This document shows positions 6,956 to 11,603 of a stretch of DNA of 11,603 bases, piece by piece. Within the stretch, counting starts at the first letter, position 1; each line of letters starts with the position of its first letter. Made by a program: the position numbers and the translations under genes. Source of the DNA: Actinomycetota bacterium. GTDB taxonomy: Bacteria; Actinomycetota; Coriobacteriia; Anaerosomatales; JAHIQC01. The notes beneath the pieces were generated by a model that was given only the letters and a program-made list of their open reading frames with translations, searched no databases and was not told the DNA's origin. The stretch spans positions 1-11,603 of the forward strand of contig JAHIQC010000155.1 in NCBI GenBank assembly GCA_018902765.1, in the 5' to 3' direction.

Positions 6956-7554
6956 CGGGCTGCCTCCTCGCCGAGCGTCGCCGAGGTGACCCACACCGGA
7001 TTCAGCGGCACGAAGCGCAGGTCGAGTCCGATACGCTCGGCACGCGAGACGTTGAGCTGCACGCAGTCGCAATCGGCCCACGGCGCCCGGCTCAGCACTT
7101 CGAGCGCGGCGGCGGTCGAGGCCAGACCGATCGTGTTGACGACGACGCGCGCGCCGAGCGCGAGCATCGACGGTAGCGAGGCAACGATGTCGGCCAGCCG
7201 TTCGCCGCTTCCGCCGATCAGCACCGCGTCGAAACCGCCCTTGAACTGCGCGAACGCGTCAGGCGCCTCACCCGCGACGACGGTCACGTTGCCGGGAGCG
7301 AGCCGAGCGACATTCTGTCGCAGGAGCTCCAGCGCCTCGGCGTCGCGCTCTACTGCGACAACCGAGCCCGACGGGCACGCCAAGGCGGCGTCGACCGTCA
7401 AAGCACCTGTGCCGGCGCCGACATCGAGCACGCGCGAGTCGCATGCGATGCGCGCTTTGGCCGTCGTGACGGCTCGGATCTCCATCTTGCTCATCGGCGC
7501 CGAACCACGCGAGAACGCGTCGTCGGGAATGCCGGGTGCCTGCGGGCTTACCAT
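6952..7554 (-). CDS. cbiT: Cobalt-precorrin-6B (C15) methyltransferase, decarboxylating, CbiT
   Basis: CbiT methylates C15 of the macrocycle and decarboxylates the C12 acetate side chain, acting with CbiE to give cobalt-precorrin-8. The 200-residue product has the family opening GIPDDAFSRGSAPMSKMEIRAV (8-29). A Rossmann-type SAM-binding site follows with DVGAGTGALTVDAA (44-57) and VVAVERDAEALELLRQN (65-81), where Glu69 would contact the SAM ribose. Next come FDAVLIGGSG (108-117) and VVVNTIGL. In many bacteria CbiT is fused to CbiE (as CobL); here it stands alone, while CbiE is fused to CbiD elsewhere in the operon. The ATG start has an excellent AAAGAGGAG four bases upstream and follows cobT after 40 bases. 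The stop overlaps the cbiL start as ATGA. Confidence 0.95.
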   Translation of the reverse strand: MVSPQAPGIPDDAFSRGSAPMSKMEIRAVTTAKARIACDSRVLDVGAGTGALTVDAALACPSGSVVAVERDAEALELLRQNVARLAPGNVTVVAGEAPDAFAQFKGGFDAVLIGGSGERLADIVASLPSMLALGARVVVNTIGLASTAAALEVLSRAPWADCDCVQLNVSRAERIGLDLRFVPLNPVWVTSATLGEEAAR

Positions 7555-7582
7555 GGTTCTCCTCTTTCAGCGGTGGTTCGTT

Positions 7583-7595
7583 GCGGCCAGGCCGC
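7583..7595. repeat. GC-rich inverted repeat at the end of cobT
   Basis: GCGGCC and GGCCGC flank a single central base and begin at the last base of the cobT stop codon. As RNA it could fold into a four-pair GC stem with a five-base loop. No T-run follows, so it is not a convincing terminator. It may be chance in DNA this rich in G+C. Confidence 0.25.
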
Positions 7596-8659
7596 TACTC
7601 CTTGTCCGAGACGCCAGCCTCGGCAAACGTCGCCATGTTCGAGATCATGCGGCAGGCCGCGTCGATGATGCCCATCGTGAGCGCGCCGCCCGTGCCCTCG
7701 CCCAAGCGCATGTCCAGCTCGAGCACCGGCTCGAGACCCAACGCGTCGAGCTGCACCGAATGACCGGGCTCAACCGAACGGTGCGACGGGAACAGGTAGT
7801 CGGCGGCAGCGGGACATATCCGCACCGCGGCGAGCGCTGCCGATCCCGAGATGAAGCCGTCGAAGACCACGCACGTGCGCTGCTCGGCGGCTCCGAGTAC
7901 GACGCCCGCGAGCGCTGCTATCTCGAGTCCACCCACCGCAGCAAGCACGCCGAGCGGGTCGAGCTCGTTGACGCCGTTCACCTGCAGCGCGCGCTCGACG
8001 ACGGCGACCTTATGCGCCACTCCCTCATCGTCCAGCCCCGTGCCGCGACCGCACACGAGCGCCGGCTCGGCGTCGGCGAATACCGCGGTCAGCGCCGAGG
8101 CAGGCGTCGTGTTGCCGATGCCCATGTCGCCGGTGCTGATGAGCTCGGCTCCGGCGGCCACAGCATCGCGCGCCGCCTGAACGCCCACCATCACAGCCTG
8201 CGCGGCCTCCTCGCGCGTCATCGCCGGCCCGACCGCCATGTTGCGCGTGCCCGGGGCGACCTTGCGAATCACGACGCCGGGCATGTCCGACAGGTCGCGA
8301 ATCACGCCCACGTCGTGGACGAGCACGTCGGCACCCACGCTCGCGGCGAACTGGTTGATCGCGGCACCCTTGCCCACGATGTTAGCGACCATCTGCCACG
8401 TAACGTCCTGCGGGTAGACGGCCACGCCCTCCTCGACGACGCCGTGGTCGCCCGCCATGAGCAGAACCACCTTCTTGGCGACGCTGGGCCTGTCGGTGCC
8501 CTGCACGCAGGCGACGCGCGCCGCGAGCCCCTCGACACGGCCGAGCGAGCGCGGCGGCTTCGTGAGGTTGTCCAAGCGCGTCCAAGCGGCTTCCTCTGCA
8601 GCGGGGTCGGTCGGCGCGATCGCGCCGATCACTGCGTTCAGTTCAGACTCGTAGCTCAC
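7595..8659 (-). CDS. cobT: Nicotinate-nucleotide:benzimidazole phosphoribosyltransferase CobT
   Basis: CobT transfers phosphoribose from nicotinate mononucleotide to the lower-ligand base, giving the alpha-ribotide used for nucleotide-loop assembly. The 354-residue length is standard. Visible features are LTKPPRSLGRVEGLA (32-46), VVLLMAGDHGVVEEGV (64-79), YPQDVTWQMV (82-91), ISTGDMGIGNTTPASA (174-189), GRGTGLDD (204-211), FDGFISGSAAL (266-276) and LDMRLGEGTGGAL (315-327). Glu321 in LGEGTG corresponds to the catalytic base of the family. The start is GTG at 8659 with GAGAGGA five bases upstream. It lies directly downstream of the ThiC-like gene after 91 bases. That adjacency is the pattern seen when the ThiC paralogue makes the benzimidazole that CobT activates. 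CobT enzymes accept several benzimidazoles, so the sequence alone does not fix the base used. Confidence 0.96.
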   Translation of the reverse strand: MSYESELNAVIGAIAPTDPAAEEAAWTRLDNLTKPPRSLGRVEGLAARVACVQGTDRPSVAKKVVLLMAGDHGVVEEGVAVYPQDVTWQMVANIVGKGAAINQFAASVGADVLVHDVGVIRDLSDMPGVVIRKVAPGTRNMAVGPAMTREEAAQAVMVGVQAARDAVAAGAELISTGDMGIGNTTPASALTAVFADAEPALVCGRGTGLDDEGVAHKVAVVERALQVNGVNELDPLGVLAAVGGLEIAALAGVVLGAAEQRTCVVFDGFISGSAALAAVRICPAAADYLFPSHRSVEPGHSVQLDALGLEPVLELDMRLGEGTGGALTMGIIDAACRMISNMATFAEAGVSDKE

Positions 8660-8750
8660 TGTCGTCCTCTCGTTCGTGGGCCGTGCCCTTTCGGCATGCC
8701 GTCACTTCGGTCTTCGGTGTGCGCATGCGGCACGCACGGTCGTGATCGCG
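8660..8750 (-). other. 91-bp spacer between bzaF and cobT with short repeats
   Basis: This is the longest non-coding stretch in the window. Read on the minus strand it holds a perfect tandem of the heptamer ACCGAAG (8718-8705) and a 10-bp palindrome CGGCATGCCG (8701-8692). It also has a six-base pair of complementary arms, CCGTGC (8739-8734) and GCACGG (8686-8681), that would enclose them. The cobT Shine-Dalgarno site GAGAGGA (8671-8665) lies outside the arms. It is far too short for a cobalamin riboswitch and I see no box typical of one, no T-run and no clear promoter. Function, if any, is unknown. Confidence 0.35.
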
Positions 8751-10058
8751 TCAGATCTTGTCGCCGCGTAAGTCGCCGGCGAACAGCTTGCCCGCGCCGC
8801 GCGACGCGCAGAAGTCGCCGCACATCGTGCACGTGGCCTCGTCTTCGGGTGTGCGGCTCGCGCGGATCGCGCGTGCGTCCTCCGGGTACAGAGCGAGTTC
8901 GAACTGGCGCTCCCAGTCCCGGTCTCGGCGCGCCTTGCTCATCTCTTTGTCGCGCTCGCGTCCACGTTCCGGATACTTGTTCATGTCGCCGATGTACGCG
9001 GCGATCTTGGCGGCCTTCACTCCCATGCGCACGTCTTCCTCGTTGGGCAGCGCGAGGTGCTCGGCGGGGGTGATGTAGCAGATGAGGTCCGCGCCATAGC
9101 GCGAAGACTGCGCCGCGCCGATGGCGGCGGTGATGTGATCGAAGCCCGGGGCCACGTCGGTGGTGATCGGGCCAAGCATGTAGTAGGGCGCGCCACCGCT
9201 CATGCGCTTCTGCAGCTTGATGTTGGCCTCGATCTCGTCGAGCGGGACGTGGCCCGGACCCTCGACGAGCATCTGGCAGCCCATCTCGCGACCGATCTCG
9301 GCAAGTTCACAGTTGATGAGGAGCTCTTGGACCATCGCGCGGTCGGACGAGTCGTGGATGGCACCCGCACGAAGCCCGTTGCCGAGCGAAAGCACTACGT
9401 CGTACTTCTTGAGAATCGCCACGACGCGGTCGAAGTGCTCGTACAGCGGGTTCTCACGTCCGTTCGCCATCATCCAGGCGACCATGCTCACGCCGCCCTT
9501 CGACACCAGCCCACCGTAGCGGTAGCCCTGCTTCTTGAGCCGCTCGATAGTGTAGAGGTTGATGCCGCAGTGCACGGCCATGAACGCCATGCCGTCGGCG
9601 CACTGCCGCTCGATGATCTCGAACAGCATGTCCTCGTCGAGCTTGTTCGGGTCGCCGTATTTGCGCGACGCCTCGCAAAACGCCTGGTAGAGTGGGACGT
9701 TGCCTACCGGCAAGTCGACCGCCGCGATGACTTCTCGGCGCACGCGGTCCAGGTCGCCGCCCACCGAGAGCTCCATGAGCGTGTCGGCGCCTGACTCGGC
9801 GGCTGCCAGCGCTTTCGCGATCTCGCCGTCGTAGTCGACGATGTCTGACGAGGTGCCGATTGAGGCGTTGACCTTCGTACGAAGCCCGGCGCCGATGCCG
9901 ACGGCACGCGGATTGCGCACGCTGTTGCCTGGGATAACGACGAGCCCGGCCGCCACGCTCGCGCGAAGGGTCTCCGCGTCGACTCGCTCCTCGGCGGCGA
10001 TCGCGGTCATTTGCGGGGTGACGACGCCCTCGCGGGCGAGTTCGATCTGGGTCTTCAT
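8751..10058 (-). CDS. bzaF: ThiC-family radical SAM enzyme, probable 5-hydroxybenzimidazole synthase BzaF
   Basis: The 435-residue protein is a short-form ThiC homologue. It has GLRTKVNASIGTS (58-70), LMELSVGGDLDRVR (94-107), AVHCGINLYT (161-170), LVSKGGVSMVAWM (184-196), LVEGPGH (264-270), PITTDVAPGFDHIT (297-310) and YITPAEHLALPNEEDV (328-343). The C-terminal cluster CTMCGDFC has cysteines 410, 413 and 417, which would bind the 4Fe-4S cluster. His270 and His334 match the two ThiC metal ligands. Canonical ThiC turns aminoimidazole ribotide into the thiamine pyrimidine; the paralogue BzaF turns the same substrate into 5-hydroxybenzimidazole, a cobamide lower ligand. BzaF is favoured by the setting (coupled to cbiD-cbiE, followed by cobT, no thiamine gene nearby) and by divergence in a normally invariant loop: GNGLRAGAIHD (226-236), where ThiC usually has GD-x-x-RPGSI. 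The start is ATG at 10058, overlapping the cbiE stop as ATGA. ThiC function cannot be excluded. Confidence 0.7.
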   Translation of the reverse strand: MKTQIELAREGVVTPQMTAIAAEERVDAETLRASVAAGLVVIPGNSVRNPRAVGIGAGLRTKVNASIGTSSDIVDYDGEIAKALAAAESGADTLMELSVGGDLDRVRREVIAAVDLPVGNVPLYQAFCEASRKYGDPNKLDEDMLFEIIERQCADGMAFMAVHCGINLYTIERLKKQGYRYGGLVSKGGVSMVAWMMANGRENPLYEHFDRVVAILKKYDVVLSLGNGLRAGAIHDSSDRAMVQELLINCELAEIGREMGCQMLVEGPGHVPLDEIEANIKLQKRMSGGAPYYMLGPITTDVAPGFDHITAAIGAAQSSRYGADLICYITPAEHLALPNEEDVRMGVKAAKIAAYIGDMNKYPERGRERDKEMSKARRDRDWERQFELALYPEDARAIRASRTPEDEATCTMCGDFCASRGAGKLFAGDLRGDKI

Positions 10059-11603
10059 GCAGGAGCCTTTCCGTTGCAATGTTCGACAAGAAGCAGCGCG
10101 AGCGGGTCGAAGTCGCCCGCGGCGATCTCGGCTGCGGAACCGGTGGTGATGCGTTCGTCGGGGTACCCGACACGTTCGCAGACGGTGACCTGAAAAGCCC
10201 CGCGCGCCGCGAGTGCAGCTGCGAGGGCTTGCGCCGTGGCCTGACTATCTGCGAGCACGAGTGTGCACTCGTTGCGCTCGCACGCGGCGAGCGCCGCCTC
10301 GGGATCGCGGCCATGAGCGCTCGCGAACGCGACCCCCTCCCAGCTCACGCCCAGCCGAGCCATAGCAAGTTGCGCCGAGGAGATGCCCGGGACAACGAGA
10401 AGCTCTGTGTCGGGCAACTCCCTGCGCACGGACGCAAGCACGCCGAAGAATCCCGGGTCGCCACTGGCCAGAACGACAGTGCGCAGGCCCTCGTCGAGCG
10501 CCTCGCGCACCTGCGCGAGCGCCTCCGCGACATCGCCGCCGATCGGGATGCGCTGCGCGCCTGCTGGCGCAAACGCTTCGAGCAGCCTCTTACCACCGGC
10601 AATCGCCTCGGCGCGGCGGATCTCACGCCACGCCGCCGGCAGCAGGTATGCCTCGGCACCCGGCCCGACGCCGACGACCGCGAGCGCTGCACGCTCGGTC
10701 TCGGGTTCGCGACGCAAGGCCGCCCCCGCCTCTGCGCTCGCGCCGAGGAACTCCCTCTCGTAGCCGATGAGCACCACGTCGGTCGGGACGTCGCATCGCC
10801 CCGTCGCACGCGCCGCGGCCCGCTGTGCGATAGCGTCCCACACGTGCGCCAGCCCAGCGTTCGCGAGTTCTGCAATCGCAGCTTGGACGGTGGGCAAGGC
10901 GAGCAAGCGTGCTACCACCGGTCCGGGCGCGCCCTCGGCTGCGGCGAGCGCCGCTACCGTCTCCAAACGCGCGTCACCAGCACCGCTGTGGGTGTCGAAG
11001 ATTCCCGCAGCAACTTTGACCAGCTTGCCGGCGTGTCCCACGAGCACAACGTGCCGCACCCCTGCTTGGCCGCAATAGTCCAAGAGCTCGCCGACGAAGT
11101 TGGAGCACTGCACGACTGCACCAGCCGGCGCGCCCATTTCCCCGACTGCAAACGCCTCGCCGATACCACCTGGCGTCAGCCACACGGTCTGGTATCCGGC
11201 CGCCAACACCACGTCGACCTGTGGCAGCAGCGAGCGCATCCACGCCTCGGAGGACTTGGGCTCAACCCGTCCGGTCGTGCCGATCACGGACAGCCCGCCC
11301 TGGATACCCAGCCTCGGGTTGAAGGTCTTGGCGGCCAGCTCCGCGCCGCCCGGGATCGCGACAGTCACCAGCACTCCCACATCGCTGCCGAGAACCTCGC
11401 CGATCGCCTCCGCGATCATGGCGCGCGGGACGGGGTTGATGGCCGGTTCGCCGACAGCGAGCTGCAGCCCCTCGCGCGTCACCGTCCCCACACCGTCGCC
11501 CGCCGAGAACCGCACGCGCTTCCCCCCCAGCGACAGCATGACCGCCACGCGAGAGCCGTTGGTGATGTCGGGGTCGTCGCCAGCGTCCTTGACCACCGTC
11601 GCA
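10055..11603 (-). CDS. CbiD-CbiE fusion: cobalt-precorrin-5B (C1) methyltransferase / cobalt-precorrin-7 (C5) methyltransferase, 5' end missing
   Basis: The frame is open to the high-coordinate edge and the first visible residues, ATVVKDAGDDPDITNG, are internal to CbiD, so roughly the first 60 residues lie outside. The GTG at 11596 is a Val codon, not the start. Positions below count from it. Residues 1-285 are CbiD, which methylates C1 of cobalt-precorrin-5B; seen are KDAGDDPDITNG, EPAINPVPRAMI, NPRLGIQGGLSVIGTTG, and VLVGHAGKLVKVAAGIFDTHSG. A linker of about 15 residues leads to CbiE (304-513), a tetrapyrrole methylase for C5. It has ALAVVGVGPGAEAYLLPAA, EAIAGGKRLLEAF, VVLASGDPGFFGVLAS (374-389) and LLVVPGISSAQLAMARLG (399-416). 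CbiT, often fused to CbiE, is separate here. CbiC, frequently next to CbiD, is not in view. The stop overlaps the next gene as ATGA. Confidence 0.93.
   Translation of the reverse strand, partial: ATVVKDAGDDPDITNGSRVAVMLSLGGKRVRFSAGDGVGTVTREGLQLAVGEPAINPVPRAMIAEAIGEVLGSDVGVLVTVAIPGGAELAAKTFNPRLGIQGGLSVIGTTGRVEPKSSEAWMRSLLPQVDVVLAAGYQTVWLTPGGIGEAFAVGEMGAPAGAVVQCSNFVGELLDYCGQAGVRHVVLVGHAGKLVKVAAGIFDTHSGAGDARLETVAALAAAEGAPGPVVARLLALPTVQAAIAELANAGLAHVWDAIAQRAAARATGRCDVPTDVVLIGYEREFLGASAEAGAALRREPETERAALAVVGVGPGAEAYLLPAAWREIRRAEAIAGGKRLLEAFAPAGAQRIPIGGDVAEALAQVREALDEGLRTVVLASGDPGFFGVLASVRRELPDTELLVVPGISSAQLAMARLGVSWEGVAFASAHGRDPEAALAACERNECTLVLADSQATAQALAAALAARGAFQVTVCERVGYPDERITTGSAAEIAAGDFDPLALLLVEHCNGKAPA
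10066..10072 (-). promoter_or_regulatory. Shine-Dalgarno site of the ThiC/BzaF-like gene, inside cbiE
   Basis: GGAAAGG on the minus strand ends seven bases before the ATG at 10058. Its position between two in-frame ATGs (10079 and 10058) decides for the downstream one, which also gives the family-like start MKTQIELAREG. Confidence 0.55.

Noticed and set aside
7583..7595. GC-rich inverted repeat after cobT as a transcription terminator
   Set aside because: The arms leave room for only a four-pair stem, no T-run follows, and cbiT begins 40 bases after cobT with its own strong Shine-Dalgarno site, so the operon probably continues.
8660..8750. Cobalamin riboswitch upstream of cobT
   Set aside because: The spacer is only 91 bases, less than half the usual size of the element, and I see no sequence resembling its conserved core. 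Any riboswitch would more likely lie upstream of cbiD, outside the window.
6143..9073. A 976-codon open frame on the plus strand across cbiF, cbiL, cbiT and cobT
   Set aside because: It is antisense to four clearly recognisable genes. Its translation is rich in Arg, Ala and His with no family resemblance, as expected from an open antisense frame in high-GC coding DNA.
8751..10058. The C-x2-C-x3-C spacing in the ThiC-like protein as an anomaly against the C-x2-C-x4-C of E. coli ThiC
   Set aside because: As I recall, short-form (clostridial-type) ThiC proteins also read CTMCGKMC with three residues in the second gap, so the spacing marks the short subfamily and is not evidence for a new function.

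Overview
The window is a stretch of about 11.6 kb of a high-GC genome. It is filled almost end to end by one minus-strand operon for anaerobic (early cobalt insertion) cobamide, that is vitamin B12-type, biosynthesis. In transcription order (high to low coordinates) I read: cbiD-cbiE fusion (5' end cut by the window edge), a ThiC-family gene best read as bzaF, cobT, cbiT, cbiL, cbiF, cbiM, cbiN, cbiQ, cbiO, cbiG, cbiH, a cbiJ-cobO fusion, and the first codons of cbiP/cobQ (cut by the window start). No plus-strand gene, RNA gene, mobile element or CRISPR array is supported.

Organism: the G+C is high, GTG starts are frequent (cobT, cbiN, cbiQ, cbiG, cbiJ-cobO) and Shine-Dalgarno sites are clear. 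The cobalt-first Cbi enzymes and the oxygen-sensitive ThiC-type radical enzyme point to an anaerobic or facultative high-GC bacterium. An anaerobic actinobacterium such as a Coriobacteriia-like lineage would fit, but that is a guess from composition and gene content, not from a phylogenetic marker.

How the genes work together: CbiM-N-Q-O is an ECF-type ABC importer bringing in Co2+. CbiL, CbiH, CbiF, CbiG, CbiD, CbiJ, CbiT and CbiE carry the corrin ring from cobalt-precorrin-2 to cobalt-precorrin-8. The CobO domain adenosylates the corrinoid, and CbiP (start only) amidates it to cobyric acid. CobT activates the benzimidazole lower ligand, and the ThiC-like protein directly upstream probably makes that ligand (5-hydroxybenzimidazole) from aminoimidazole ribotide. 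CbiC, CbiA, CbiB, CobU, CobS and a cobalt chelatase are not in the window and presumably lie outside it.

Layout: nearly every junction is an ATGA, GTGA or TGATG overlap or a gap of a few bases, so the genes look co-transcribed and translationally coupled. The exceptions are a 91-bp spacer before cobT, a 40-bp spacer before cbiT, and an unusually long 139-bp out-of-frame overlap between cbiG and cbiH. The points most worth a second look are the probable BzaF next to CobT, the CbiJ-CobO fusion, the CbiD-CbiE fusion, a CbiG that seems to lack its middle domain, and the cbiG/cbiH overlap.
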